Assembly: GCF_027409185.1 (NCBI RefSeq)
Contig: NC_084472.1
Coordinates: 18,586,524-18,650,523 of the forward strand
Origin: Cynocephalus volans
Taxonomy: Eukaryota; Chordata; Mammalia; Dermoptera; Cynocephalidae
Length of the DNA: 64,000 nucleotides
Direction: 5' to 3'
The notes beneath the pieces are model-generated. The model saw only the letters and a list, made by a program, of their open reading frames with translations. It searched no databases and was not told the origin of the DNA. Both the position numbers and the translations under genes were made by a program. Each line of letters begins with the position of its first letter. Position 1 is the stretch's first letter. Of the stretch, positions 48,420-60,744 are shown one piece after another.

Positions 48420-48720
48420 ATAATAGCAAATATTTATATAGCACTTACTATGTGCCAGTTTCTATACAAAATGCTTCACATGTATGAAAGGTCTTTAAAA
48501 AGTGTATGGGAGGATTCGTATTATCTTTTTTTAATTCCGTTTTTCCATGAACTTGTTGAAGGATCCTTGTACCAATTAATTTATCTAATCCTCATGCCAA
48601 GTGAATGAGGTGGCATTATCTCCATTTTATAGATGTGTCTACCAAGGTACAGAAAAGTAACTTGCCCAAGAGGCAGAGCTGGGATTTGAGCCCTGCCAGT
48701 CTGGCTCCAGAGCACATGCC
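48420..48720 (-). repeat. MIR SINE interrupted by a mariner-like foldback
   Basis: TATAGCACTTACTATGTGCC on the left; CTAATCCTCATGCC, AACTTGCCCAAGAGG and CAGTCTGGCTCCAGAG on the right. The insertion at 48484-48571 splits it at a TA. Confidence 0.8.
48484..48571 (+). mobile_element. Mariner-like foldback (MITE-type) inserted in a MIR
   Basis: About 85 bp between two halves of a MIR. Ends are inverted: CTTTAAAAAGTGTATGG at one end and CCATGAACTTGTTGAAG at the other. MIR sequence stops and resumes at a TA, the target of Tc1/mariner elements. A related copy lies at 39220-39300. Strand is arbitrary. Confidence 0.6.
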
Positions 48721-49311
48721 TTTTAATCATCACCACCTATTGTTTTTTCATCTTGATTTAAAGGTGAAAAAATGGAAGAACACAGAGGGGAAGTCAGCAC
48801 TGCCTATGCCCTTTCTTTCTCCCCTAGCATTTCAGAAATACACAATTGTTGTTTGCAACACAGGTATACCTAGATCAAAGAAACGTAGGAAGTGTCTGTG
48901 TGTCTCCCAGTTATGCAAGGCAGCGCCCAGTTGTTAGCCGGGAAGTTGTGAGTTTGGAGGTATCGTGCTGTCTTTGGAGCAATTCCCGTCTCCTTTTCAT
49001 GCAACTTCAAGTAAGGCTTGTTATGTTCTTACCTAGCTCAAAAGATTAGGGTAAAGCGTTTTTTAAAGTATAAAAAGCTGGTCAAATTATTAATGGTGGT
49101 TAAAACTGAACAGCAGAGAGAATAAGGAATACCTTGTTGTGGTGTAAAATCTTTCTATGCTTTAGTTGTGCCAAGGAATTTTTTTCAGGAAAACTTGCGC
49201 AAGATTTTGGCAGTGGTGTTTTGGGCTTTATCTTTTTCAATAAGTGTTCATTACTGCTTACATCACTGTTGCTATTCTTATTTTGATCAGTGTGCATTAC
49301 CAGTGTTGCTG

Positions 49312-49440
49312 TCAGGGGTTCTCCAGCTCCCACGTGCACGAGAATCACGCGCAGTGCTTGAGAAATTGGAGCGTCCCTAAGCCCTTCCCCAGAGAACCTG
49401 ATTCTGCAGGTCCTGTGTAAGGATGAGGAAGCTGCATTTT
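49312..49440 (+). mobile_element. MER5A-type remnant
   Basis: Starts CAGGGGTTCTCCAGC and continues with GAGAATCACGCG and CTGATTCTGCAGGTC in MER5A order. Shortened at its far end by the G-run at 49445. Confidence 0.7.
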
Positions 49441-49479
49441 TTTTGGGGGGGGGGGAGGGAGTTGTCTTTGCATTTATTA

Positions 49480-51200
49480 AAATTTCTTGACTAAGTCAAA
49501 ATTCAAAAGTTACAGTGAAAAATAATTGTCCTTTTTACCCCTCTTGCCCAGCCACTCAGTTCCTCTCCCAGATATAATTTCTCACTTCTTGCATAGATTA
49601 TATGCATTGACCAGTGAGGCACACATGAGCATATGAAAGTATCTAGGTTCCGTTTTTTTTAACACATGGGGTAGCATACTATATACATTGTTTTACATTT
49701 TGCTTTTTTCACTTAGTATTTAATTAGTGCCCTATTGAAGTGCATTTGTTTCCAGTCTTTTGCTATTCAAGCAATGCTGTGATTAGTATTCCATATCTAC
49801 ATCATTTCACACATATGCAAATATACCTATCAGGTGAATTTCTAGAAATGCCACGACTGAGTCAAGGGTATCTACTTTACATTTTGATGCATGTTGCCAA
49901 ATTGTTCTCACAGAGGTTGTCCCAATTTGTACCCCCACCGGCAATGTATGAGAGTGTCTGTTCTCTCTCAGTCAAACGAGTCTGTTATCAAACATTCTGA
50001 TCTTTGTCAATCTTATATCTCTGAGTTTTGTTTTGCATTTATCTTATTGTGAGTGAAGTTGAACATCTTTTCCCGTGATTAAGAGCCACGTGTACTTCCT
50101 TTTATGTGAACTCTTTACCCATCTCTGTTTATATATTTTTTAACCTATTTTTTTCTATTGGGTTATTATTCTCATTGATTTGAGATTTTTGCATATTAAG
50201 GAAAGTAGCCCTTTGTCTGGAATATACTTTAAAGATATATATTCCTGTTTTTTTGTTTGACTTTGTTTATACTTTAAAAAAATCGTGATCTTTTTTCTTT
50301 TTTTTTTTAAAGGTAATTCAATTTATTAACCTTTTCTTTTGTGGCTTCAGAGTTTTATGTAATACTTAGGAACGCCTTCCCCACTGTTGACATTATTTTT
50401 TTAAATCCCATTCTTCTAGGATTTTTATGGTTTTTGAAGTTTGTATTTTTTTTCCATCTGAAAGTTTTGTTGTGGGTTGTTGTAACATATAGAGTGTGTA
50501 CTCAACTTTACATTTTTCCAAATGGCAACCTAATTGTCCCAGCATCACTTCCTAAATAATCCATTTCCCTCCCAGTGATTCAAAATGGGAATTAAAAAAA
50601 ATATTAATTCTCATATGTGTATTCTTATATAAATTCTTATGTGGATATGTATTTAATACAAATTTTTGTATATATTTGGGTCTGTTTCTGGACTTTCAAT
50701 TCTCTACCAGTGATTCATTTATTTATGCTTCAATACTGTATTGCTTTGATTATTATACTTGGTGATGTATTTTAATATTTAGAGGGTTAGCCACTTCTCC
50801 TTAATCTTATTTTTTAAATAATTTGATCATTATTTTTTCTTATTTATTTTTCCATACAAACTTTAGAATTAACTGTTAGAGTTAATAAAAAATCCTGTTG
50901 GTATTTTTATTGCAATAATATCAAAATTTTATAGTAACTGAGTGAGAATTAATCTTTATTTTGTTAAGTCTACCTGTCCAAGATGAAGTATGTCTTTTCA
51001 TTTGTTTAAACCTTTTTCTGTGCCCCTCATTATCATTTTAAACTTTTCTTCATATAGATCTTATGCATGTTTTTGGTAAAGTTTATTCCTATGTGTTCAA
51101 TACTTTTTGATGTTAGTACAATTCTTCTAATTGGTTTTTATGTTTATTAAGAGTATATTAAGCTTCTTTCCTAGAACTATTCTGAATTCTCATCTTTTTT
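49480..51200 (-). mobile_element. Old L1 (L1M-class) fragment, about 1.7 kb
   Basis: Reads in reverse along the L1M 3' half: a block with GGTTGTCCCAATTTGTACCC, then GAACATCTTTTCCCGTGATT, then sequence corresponding to the ORF2/3' region. Many stops and gaps make it non-coding. Borders are approximate. Confidence 0.8.
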
Positions 51201-52189
51201 ATTTTTTCTGTGGATTCTCTTTTGTTTTTGGAGGGAATATACAGGTTTTATTTGCAGTGCTGGTTGTTCAGGTGTTTGTGGAAACCCTTGGTGTTGTCTG
51301 ATTAAGGAAATACGTACCTTGTAAACGCTCATATTCATTTAAACCATGGATTCATAAAACTTTGGAGGTGGAAGGACCTTGCTGAAGTTCAGCGGAGGAA
51401 TCTGAGTCTCAATGAGGTTGAGTCCTAGCTGGTTTCCACACTCATGGCTCAATGGCCTTGGCTCTGGGCTAGGCTGAAAGGTCATGGAATGAAACTCGAG
51501 AACCAAACACTGTGAACAAAATCTCGGCCTTTGTCAGAGGTTTGTGACTTCTTACTACTCTGAGCAACGCTTCATTAATCAGTTTAGAAATTGACAAGAA
51601 ACTGAGACTTGGGCCAATACAGGTTTTCAAAGATTGCATATGTTTCCAGACACCAGCTCTGAGGGATCTCCAGGGAGTAGCACAAATGACCATCGGTCTC
51701 CAGTGAATCATCAGGGCTGCATTTGCTGGAATAAAAGAAAGCATTGTGAGAGAGGAAGTCAGGACAAACACCTACACTTGCTAGCCCAAACAGCTTCCCT
51801 TTCTGAGCCCCTTGAGATCAGTTATCACCAAACTGACAGATACACTCTGCAAAATTTCTGCAGGCTTCACAGCTTGTAAATAAGAGGCTGCATTCTTCAC
51901 GCTCCCCTCTCACTGAATCTGGCAGAGGGAAGACCTCTGGCTCCAGTCAGCTGGGTGATGACCAGTAGCTGGGCTGGCTGGGAGAGAGTGATGACTCCAT
52001 TTGAATAAACTTTGTAAAACCACTATGCCTAGTTCAGAGGACTCTATATAGAGCGAACACAGGCATCTTATTTATGGAAAGTCATGTTGGGAGAAACTGT
52101 TATGTGTTACCTCTCATTTATAAAGCCGTACCAAATACGAATTGATCTGTGTGGAATGCATTGGCATAGATTACACAATATTTAACATT

Positions 52190-52292
52190 CCTTTTTTTTT
52201 TTTCTTGGTGGCTGGCCAGTAAGGGGATCTGAATCCTTGACCTTGGTGTTACAAGGCTGCACTCTAACCAACTGAGCTAACCAGCCAGCCCC
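52190..52292 (-). mobile_element. tRNA-Ile-derived SINE, monomer, perfect 14-bp duplication
   Basis: Reversed unit with T-run, GGTGGCTGGCCAGTAAGGGG and CAACTGAGCTAACCAGCC. CAATATTTAACATT flanks it exactly at 52176-52189 and 52293-52306, the signature of L1-driven insertion. Confidence 0.9.
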
Positions 52293-52804
52293 CAATATTT
52301 AACATTTCTATAACTCATCATTCTGCTTATTCTTTTTTATACTCTTATTCTTTGTACTTTTTTCGGGACTTCCTTTTTGTGTCTTTGTTTATGCTGTTCT
52401 TCCATTTATATTTTGTTGATTACTTGAGTCTCCAGCAAAAATTTTTGACTCTTTGATACAACTGGTTTCGTGGTATAATTTCTAGATGAAAGTATCCCTT
52501 CTAGGAGAAAGGTACTTATACTTTTAGGAGAAATATACTCACACTTCTAGGAGAAATTCCAGAAGCTGCCTTCTTTCCTTTACCAGTGGGTTAGAGATGT
52601 TTTTATTTTGGAACTGATTGTGGGAAGCCTTTGGTTGGTGTTTATATCTTGAATTGGGTCGGTGAGCAGAGCTGCCCCTCGGTTCAGCCTTCTTTCCTTG
52701 ACCTCTATGAATCATTTGACATTGTGGCCCACTCCATCTTTCCCAAAGCCCTCTCCGCCTTTGACTTTCAAGACGTTATAGATAAATCAGGGGTGTGGTG
52801 AAGT

Positions 52805-52930
52805 GGAAAGACTGTGACTTGGTAGTCATGCAAGTGTGGGTTTGAATCTTGGCTCCACACACCAGCAATGAGACTTGAACAAGTCACTCAATCTCTCCAG
52901 GCTGCAGGGTTCTCACCTCCCAAAGAGAGC
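52805..52930 (+). repeat. MIR SINE
   Basis: GTGTGGGTTTGAATCTTGGC and AACAAGTCACTCAATCTCTC in MIR order. Confidence 0.75.
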
Positions 52931-53769
52931 AACACTACCCACCTCTTATCCCAGTCATCAGCCTTGAAGCCTTACTCAGCCTCAGTTTTGCAAGGGCAGG
53001 AGCAGCATTTGTAACCAGGGCACGATGCTAGTTCCTTCCATGAAACAGGCACCACTCATTTAGCTGCTTTCTGCTTCCCATGTGCAGCTGAGAATGACGT
53101 CGTTCATTCATGCTCTGTATATATGTAGACATACAGACAGAGAGAGGGAGAGAGATATTTACTTTAAAGAACTGGCTCATGTGATTGGGGGTGGATGTCA
53201 AGTCTGAAATCTGCAGGGCAGGCCAGCAGCCTGGTGACTCCAGGAATAGCTGGTGTTGGAGTCTTGAGTCAAAATTCCACAAGGCAGTAGGCTGGAAACT
53301 CAGGCAGGGTTGCTATGTTGCAGTCTTGAGGAGAATTCCTTCTTTGGGAAACCCATGTTTGCACTTAAGGCTTTCCACTAATTGGACGAGGCCCATCCAC
53401 AATATGGAGGGTGATCTGCTTTACTCAGAGTCTACTGATTTAAATGTTAATCTTATCCAAGTAATATCTTCATAGACACATTTAGACTGGTGTTTGACCA
53501 AACAACTGGGCACCACAGCCTAGCTGAGTAGACAACTAAAATTAATCATCACTCTGCACAAGCTTGGCCACTGAGCCTTAGCAACTGGGCCTCAGTCTTA
53601 AGTTAGAGTCTTATTTGAATGTGTGATGGAGGGGCCTCAGGGGTCTCTGTTAGAACTCACTTAGGATCAGAATTCTGCATTATCTCAGTTCTTACTTAGG
53701 GGAAGTTATGGAGAAAGGGTTTTATCCTGAAGCCCAGGAGCTGCCACTCCTCTTGGCCCTGTCCTGGGC

Positions 53770-53840
53770 TCAGCTCTGCTGTGGTCCAGCTGTGTGACCC
53801 TGGGTGACTCACTGGGCTCTTCTGGGCCTCAGTTGATTGT
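53770..53840 (+). repeat. MIR SINE fragment
   Basis: TGTGACCCTGGGTGACTCAC and GGGCCTCAGTTGATTGTC. Confidence 0.55.
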
Positions 53841-54224
53841 CTATTTAGGCTTCATGCACCTTACGCCCCCTTCTCACCTTTTCACACTGTTTCTCTGTTC
53901 CTCTTGTTTTAGCACTAGATTTGCAGAGACTTGTTAGGAATTTACAGCTTGTGATTGCTTAACTTTTTTGGAAATGGCTCTATATTTTCAAGCAGCCTTA
54001 ACTTTAAGAATTGACATATATGTTTATTGACCAGAAAAGTGATGCCTTTTTATCACTGTGATGTGATGATGTCATTCATCTAATGAGTGCTAGATACATG
54101 TTTTTTGGATTAAAAAATATTCTAAAAATGCACGTCTCATTGACAAAACATATTTACAACAGAAGCTCACAGGTGATGATAGGTAGACCCATCCTCTGCA
54201 TTAGTTTAGGAACCTCCAGAGTAT

Positions 54225-54430
54225 ATTGGAAAGAACCAAGGTTTTGCAATAAGACAGATCTGGACTTAGATCCTGGTATTGACACTTATCAGCTGTGCAA
54301 ACTCGGTTATAATTTTCAATTTCCCTGAGCCTCAGCTTACTCATCTATAAAATGGGAATAATGGGATATCTCACAGAGTTGCTGTGAAGTTAAATGAAAT
54401 GCTATATTTGCACTGCGAAGCATAATGCTT
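54225..54430 (+). repeat. MIR SINE
   Basis: GAGCCTCAGCTTACTCATCT, ATAAAATGGGAATAATGGG and GAGTTGCTGTGAAGTTAAAT. Confidence 0.8.
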
Positions 54431-55084
54431 CACATAGAGTAAACTCAAAATAAAAATGGGTTTCTTTCTCTTCCCTTGGATTGTTTGTGGAGTCCTGGAG
54501 CACTGTAGTGCCACTGGTAAGTCTGAGGTGAGATGCTCACTTTCAGAGATGTCAAGGCAGAACTTATCTACGCTTTTTTTTTTTTTGTAAACCATATCAG
54601 GGTGTGGTCCTCATCTGAGTGCTCACATCTGAAAGGGGAGGGTAAGGCTGTGAAATGTTTGCTTTACTTTAAAAAACAGACAGCTCGTACTCTAGGAATC
54701 AGCAGTTCTTCTTGTCTACGAAGAAGTGATGAATCATTACAGGAAATACTGTTTTTCTCCAGTACCTTACCAATGAAAGTCATTAAAAATAGAACCTTCA
54801 GTTGAGAACAATTTTGGGAGGAGTCAGAGTGGAGACAGGGTTACTAGGGTTCAAATCAACATCTTCGAGTTAGCTAATCCTTGGTTTTGATCCCTGTCAT
54901 AATCTCTCCAAGGTCTCAAAAAACTTGAATATTGAAAATAAATGAATTAAAATACAACTTTGTATCAAAAGGCTTGGAATACTATCAATGACAGAAATAA
55001 CAGTAAATAATTTTCCCAATAACTAACTAAAAGTGGGCCTTTAGCTGCTGGAGAAAGCTCTTCTTTTTTACAGCATGGAGCAGC

Positions 55085-55215
55085 ATGGGTCGATGATGGA
55101 TGTGCTGATTGATTGTGCTAATCTTTACACAATATGTATATATGTCAAATCATCATGCTCTACACCTTGAACACATTCAGTTTTTATTTGTCAATTAAAT
55201 ACTTTAAAATTAGAG
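55085..55215 (+). mobile_element. L1 3' end fragment
   Basis: Matches the end of the L1 3'UTR: TTGATTGTGCTAATC, ATGTATATATGTCAAATCAT, TACACCTTGAACAC and TTTTTATTTGTCAATTAA in order. Confidence 0.7.
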
Positions 55216-55759
55216 AGAAAGAAGACCGCAGGGGAGGGGGCTGTGCTGCTCGGTGAGGCTGGCCTGTGCTGCCCTCCTCAGGGGACAGCCCCAGGGTCTG
55301 ACCATCCTTTTTACAGCATCATTGGTGCTGGGCCAGAAGGTCCTCATCCTCTCTCTCCAGGGGGTTTCATCCAAACCCTAAATGGCTGTTAATTACCATT
55401 AACCAGTTTCTTTATTTTGCTCTTCAAAGAAGATAGGAACTAACTTATTTCCTTTAATTGTGGTAGGCTGGAGATCACTCTACTACATTCTGAGCGTTAT
55501 TGTCAATGGCACTCCCCAGATGCCAACTGCAGGCATTACCACAAACCAGCTGAGTTAACACTTTCACATGGAGTGAACCAAGCTGTTTCCAACAGGGCTG
55601 ATTTTAACCAAGGGTCCGGGGTCTTGGGCTGCTTCTTCTTTTCCAAATTGAGAAGGTGGAGCTGCTTTTCCCGTCACGCTGGGCTTTTCCCTGCAGTGGA
55701 CGCTTCCCTACCTTTCAAGCTGGAGCTGCTCTTTCATAAAGAGCTGATTTATGAGTATG

Positions 55760-55761
<2 letters not shown>

Positions 55762-55798
<37 letters not shown>
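55762..55798. repeat. (GA)n microsatellite
   Basis: About 18 uninterrupted GA units. Confidence 0.95.
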
Positions 55799-55799
<1 letters not shown>

Positions 55800-58279
55800 A
55801 GGCACTACAAAGAATTCAAGCAAGGGATTTCTGTAGTGTGTGTCCCGCCTCACCCCTTTCAGTGCTGGAAGGGGCCAGAAGAGACTGAGCTGTAGTTGCT
55901 TGTCCATAGGCTTCTCTATAAACTGAGCGAGAGGGCCTCTTGTCTCTGTCGGGCCGAGGCCTCTGTGGGTGGGCCCTTGGTGGCGGGGTGGGGTGGGGTG
56001 GGGGGTTGCTCTGTACTGCTCATCTGATCTGTCTCTCCCTCCAGGCAGTTGAGGGAAAGGAGTCTCGGTGGCTTTTCACTCCTGAACACAGCAAAGTTGA
56101 GGCTGGCCTAAATCCTGTGGCAGATGAGAGCCGTTCACAAATTCTGTTCTTAGAGGTTTGCTGCTCACATTCCAGCAGGGTCAGGAAGCAGGAAGCTAAA
56201 CAGAGGAAAGAAGCACAGAGGAAGAGACCTAAAGAGACAGAGACTGGAGGAGGTAACTCTCAAATCTGATCTCGTGGGCTCCTCCTGCTAACTTTGAGTA
56301 GAGTCGGCGGTGAGAGTTGAGAAGACGTTTTCAATCAAATATTTGTATTTTAATGAGGTATACAAACAAAACAGAATATATATTTCACATATGTACGATT
56401 TAAAGAACATTCCTAATGCAAGTACCCGGGATCCCACCACCCAGCGTAAGAGATAGAGCACTATCAGGATCTTTAAACCCATCATGAGGCTTGAGCAGCA
56501 GTTTGCAGGTGCCTATGGCTATTTAATCCACTCCAAATGTCTGAATCTACCATTCATTTACATTTAAGTATGTCAAGTTATCACCTCTTTTGGCATTCTG
56601 TAGGTAAGAATTGGTTTTAACCATCTGAAGGATTCGCTACTTCCCCGAAGCCTTCTCATTAGCCTCCTGTCAACCCCAGCCACCATTATGGATTTCCCCC
56701 CAACTTTTGTCTGCAAAGAAAGAGTGGATAATCCACAGAGGGAGACCTATTCCTATTAATAGCATCTGCTTAGCTACCCCATTCTTCCTAAATCCTGTGG
56801 ATGTTAGAGCCAGGAGTTTTTTTACAGACTTCAGGAAGCAGCAACCGCCTCCATTAGCAGCACAGAAAAGGTAATTTATATTTTATGGGGTGGAGGTGGG
56901 AAGGGATGGGTAGGTTGCATGTATGATTTTCCTCTCTTTAATATGCAGGCATTGAAGCTTGCAACAAAGATCTTTCTTCTTCCTTGTTTGGCCTTTTCCA
57001 GAGGGATACTGTGGAATGATTTCATATGTTCTGTGTGGGTGACTTTGGGAACCACAAGCTGGGCTGGCTGGATGGTGCAGGGAGGGGTAAATGAGGACTG
57101 TCTTAAGACAGATGCTACTGAGAAGCCTTTGTGAGCAGTCCTGAGTGGCTGGATGTCACCAGGCACTGTTGCTGGGAATTTCAGATACCCTTCCCCTGTC
57201 CTATACCATTGTCCACTAGGCTGGACCTGGGCCAGTTTTCGATTCTCCTGCCTTTTCCTGCCTCTTCGGCGGGGGGCCTTAAGACTAGTGGTGTGAAGTC
57301 GAGATGAGATGTCTTCCTTGGTCTGGTTTCAAAGAGGCCCTCCGTCTTCCCAGTCTTATTGCCCAGAATTCCCACAACTAGACACCACAGGTCAGGGGAA
57401 GGGGCGGGGAGCTTTTTGGTTCTGGATCCAGATGAATTTTGGGGCTTGGGGCATTTGGGGGGATCTTTCTGGATTTGCCAATATCATTGATGTTCAGGGT
57501 CTTGGAAAAAGGAGAAGAAGCTCCTTCTATTCCTGTTTATGAAAATTCATGCCACTTTATGAAGACCAATCCTGAGAGCCCCGGGGCCTGAGTGTGGGAC
57601 TTTGTCTCAAGTCTTCTATGGCTTGTAGAGGACCCCAGAGCCATTAAGATGACCAGAGGATGAAGTCACTAGTCAGTCAGGTGGAGGCTAAGTCATCAGG
57701 TAACAGCAGCTGATCTTGACCCTGGGCCTACGAACGTCTGGACTTAGTTGTAAAATTTTGTATGTATGTAGGTCTGTGCATTTTTCTGGGGAAAGGTCCA
57801 TTGCTTTCATCAGATTGTCAAAGGCACTTCTGACCTAAAGTAGGTTAAGCACCAGTGATCACTCTGATTGCTGGTATATAATAAAATGAGAAAAATGAGG
57901 AGATATAATCGAGTTCTTCATAAACCTAAAATTATAAGAATGCCCTTTATTCTAGGATTATGTCTATTCTGGTTTTTTTTGGTATTAAAATGTTCCTTCC
58001 TTTTATGGGATGGTGGTGTTAGTAAATAGTAATTACAAAAGAAGTTTATTTTAACAAAGTCAAAAGCTTTTACACCTTCAATTATGATTTCTTTATTTTT
58101 TCTGGCCTGTGAAATTCCAAATTCTGGGAACCACTAATCTAGATGGTTGCCTTTATATTGTGCAAGATTTAGGGTTCCTCCTCAGCTCGCCCCTGTACAT
58201 GAGAATTCACTTTTATTAAATGCATAGCTCTCTTAAAAAGAGTGATGTAAACCCAACTTCTCCTGGTTCCAAGAAAACA

Positions 58280-58375
58280 TCACTGTCACTTTGGGCAAAT
58301 CACCTAATCTTTCTAGGCCTTAAGTTTCTTACTAAGATGAGGGAGTTGGGCTGAGACCTCTCAAGGTTCTGTTCA
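58280..58375 (+). repeat. MIR-type fragment
   Basis: CACTTTGGGCAAATCACCTA and CTAGGCCTTAAGTTTCTTAC in MIR3-like order, just before the LTR at 58394. Confidence 0.6.
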
Positions 58376-58393
58376 AATCTAACATAATGTAAT

Positions 58394-58807
58394 CGATGGA
58401 GTTTGGATGTGTTGTCCCCTCCAAAACTCATGTGGAAATTTGATCTCCAATGTGGCAGTGTTGGAAACTGATTGAGTCATGGGGGCGGATCCCTCATGAA
58501 TGGATTAATGCTCTGGGGGGGGGGGCGTGACGGGGAGGATTAATGAGTGAGTTCTCGCTCTATTAGTTCCCGCGAGAGCTCGTTGTTTATAGGACCCTGG
58601 CACCTTCTCTCTCTCTCTTGCTTCCTCTCGCCATGTGATCTGCTTGTACCCCCCAGCTGCCTGCCACTTTCCACCATGAGTAGAAGCAGCCTGAGGCCCG
58701 TGCCAGATGCAGCTGTCCCAGAATCATGAGCCAAATAAACCTCTCTTCTTTATAAATTACTTAGTCTCAGGTATTTCTGTTATAGCAACACAAAATGGAC
58801 TAATACA
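58394..58807 (+). mobile_element. Solo MST-type LTR, duplication GTAAT
   Basis: Full-length MaLR LTR in forward orientation with GTAAT at 58389-58393 and 58808-58812. The first base is C where T is usual. It carries the AATAAA-like region near 58735 and ends in GGACTAATACA. No internal region is attached. Confidence 0.85.
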
Positions 58808-59059
58808 GTAATTGAAGTAAACACATGTGAGGCCAGATGGGAAAGGCTGAAGTACAGATTAGGGACTAGAGGGAGCAGGTCAAGGTCAGAGGGAGAACCT
58901 TGTTTCTTGGTTTTTCTCAAAAGCCAGAGTGGAAGAAAAATTTTGAAATGCATTTAAAATCCTGGGCTACATGATTCTATTAGTTTATGTGCTCAACTGG
59001 ATTTATGAGGTTCCTGGAGAGATTAAATGTGAAATTTTTGCAAAAATATGTGGCTATTA

Positions 59060-59118
59060 GGGTTGGTCTGTTAGCTCAGTTGGTTAGAGCATCATGTTGA
59101 TAAAAAAAAAGGAAAAAA
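59060..59118 (+). mobile_element. Truncated tRNA-Ile-derived SINE
   Basis: Only the first half of the tRNA-like unit (GGGTTGGTCTGTTAGCTCAG, then GGTTAGAGCAT) followed directly by an A-rich tail. The B-box half is missing. Confidence 0.7.
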
Positions 59119-59239
59119 GCTTTTGTCCAAAAGTAGATAATATGCTTTTTATACAAAGATGACTAAAGGGGAAATTGACCAAAATCAGATATAACAACAA
59201 TAATAATAGCAATAAAAAGAACAGGAGTCATAGTTACTG

Positions 59240-59370
59240 CTTGGCTCATTGAGTGCCAGCTCTGCACTCAACTTTGCATTCATTTTCCCCTGGAATCCTG
59301 CAAGGAAGCTTTGATCATCCCATTTTACAGATCTGACCACTGGCAGACCTATGATTTGACCCAAATCTGC
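59240..59370 (-). repeat. MIR-type fragment
   Basis: GATCATCCCATTTTACAGAT and ATGATTTGACCCAAATCTGC in reversed MIR order. Confidence 0.6.
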
Positions 59371-59411
59371 TTACCTCAAAAGCTCCCCACTCCTGTGGCC
59401 ACTCCTTTAAA

Positions 59412-59585
59412 ACAGAGCCTGGTTTCTCGAAGTATGATCTGATGGCTGGCAGTGTGGACGTCGCCTAGGAGCTTGTTGGAGCATCTCGGGCTCCACCCCA
59501 GACCTATTAAAGCCAAATCCCGATTTAACAGTACCACCTAGGGAAGTGTATTCACGAGAAAGTTTGAGAAGCAAGTTTAGATAAC
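59412..59585 (-). mobile_element. MER5A-type remnant, reverse
   Basis: GTTTCTCGAAGTATGATCTG, CTAGGAGCTTGTTGGAGCAT, GGCTCCACCCCAGACCTATT and AAAGTTTGAGAAGC in the order of reversed MER5A. Confidence 0.75.
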
Positions 59586-59799
59586 TTTTTTTTTTTAACT
59601 TGTCCCATGTGTAAGTACATATCAAGCGTCCACTCGCTCTGTGACTGATGAAGAGAAGCTTCCCACTAAGGGTGGAGAGAGAGGGACGTTATGGTTGGTC
59701 GGGGAGGTAGGAGTTCTTGCTCTACTGATGGTGTGTGAATTTCTGAACCCCTCTTGCCTGTTTCCTTCCTTGAAAACTGAATGTCATAGAAGGTGCAAC

Positions 59800-60030
59800 A
59801 CCAAGAGAGAACCCTAAAGTAAACTGTGGACTTTGGGTGAGAATGATGTGTCAGTGTAGGTTCATCTATTGTAACAAATGTTATCACTCTGGTGCAGAAA
59901 GTTGGATGTTGATAGTGTGGGAAGCGGTGCGTGTGTGGGGGCAGGGGGTACCTGGGGACTCTTCCTACTTTCTGCTCAATTTTGCTGTGAACTTAAAACT
60001 GCTCTAAAACACCAAGTCTATTCAAAACTG
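59800..60030 (+). mobile_element. L1M 3' end fragment
   Basis: Ends with the typical CTCAATTTTGCTGTGAACTT and AAAACTGCTCTAAAA sequence of L1M 3' ends, followed by an A-rich stretch. Confidence 0.7.
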
Positions 60031-60571
60031 CATAGGTGAGCCATGGGCATTGCAAAAGATGGGGCAGCCAGTAAGGTAATGACAGTTAAATTCTTTTTTC
60101 TTTTCTATCATTTGGATAAAAGGTGCTTTTGAAAGAGGTTTGTCAGTGCCATGATCTCATCACCTGGCAGCACCTGCAGGAGAGGAGTCCAAGGGAAACC
60201 CAGGGTGTTGACATGTGGGTGACTCAGGTGTCAGCCCTGCTGAGGGTGAGCAGCCCAGGGATGGAATGGACGGGAGGGGCAGGGAGCCCTTTCTCCCCCT
60301 TTCTCGCCCTCACCAGCAGGGCCCAGAAGCACTGGATGCTTGTGCTGTGCTTCTCGCTGGTTTTCTGGGCTGTGCTTTCCCCTTTGTTCTTAAATAGATG
60401 GCTGCGACCTGTGATGGCACCTTTCCAGGGCTCTGCTGACACTGGGGAGCCCTGGACCTCGGTTCATAGTGATTCTGTGTCCTACTGTCTGCCTGGGACA
60501 GGTAATATGCCTGAAACACCCTCTTCTCACTCTTATGTGTTTTGTTTTCATTTTCTTTTGGCTTATTTAAT

Positions 60572-60671
60572 TTTTTTTTTTTTTTTTTTTAAAGATGACC
60601 GTAAGGGGATCTTAACCCTTGACTTGGTGTTGTCAGCACCACGCTGTCCCAAATAAGCCACGGGCCTGCCC
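60572..60671 (-). mobile_element. Chimeric tRNA-Ile SINE, perfect 14-bp duplication
   Basis: Its tail half matches the second unit of the dimer at 21.1 kb (AAGATGACCGTAAGGGG and the following block) while its head half matches the first unit (AGCCACGGGCCTGCCC). TTGGCTTATTTAAT flanks it at 60558-60571 and 60672-60685. Confidence 0.85.
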
Positions 60672-60744
60672 TTGGCTTATTTAATATTACCTACCATATG
60701 TCAAAGCTCTGTTTTTGTTTTTGTTTTTAACTTTTATTTACTGT

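Larger units (their letters stand above)
44836..49300. other. Downstream intergenic sequence, first part
   Basis: After GATA6 I see MIRs, one SINE and the mariner-like foldback, with unique sequence between (44.84-45.44, 45.66-46.8, 46.95-47.74, 47.85-48.4, 48.73-49.3 kb). No coding frame of note. Confidence 0.6.
51200..58390. other. Downstream intergenic sequence, second part
   Basis: Holds a SINE near 52.2 kb, MIR pieces, an L1 end near 55.1 kb and a GA microsatellite. 56.29-56.5 kb may be another old LINE piece. I recognise nothing in the rest and no gene. Confidence 0.55.

Noticed and set aside
59060..59100. tRNA-like sequence (GTTAGCTCAGTTGGTTAGAG)
   Set aside because: It matches a tRNA-Ile head but lacks the second half and has an A tail, so it is a SINE and not a tRNA gene. 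The same holds for the other tRNA-like stretches here.
60123..60656. 177-codon plus-strand frame with a hydrophobic stretch
   Set aside because: Runs into the SINE at 60572, so its end is transposon-derived. No family resemblance.
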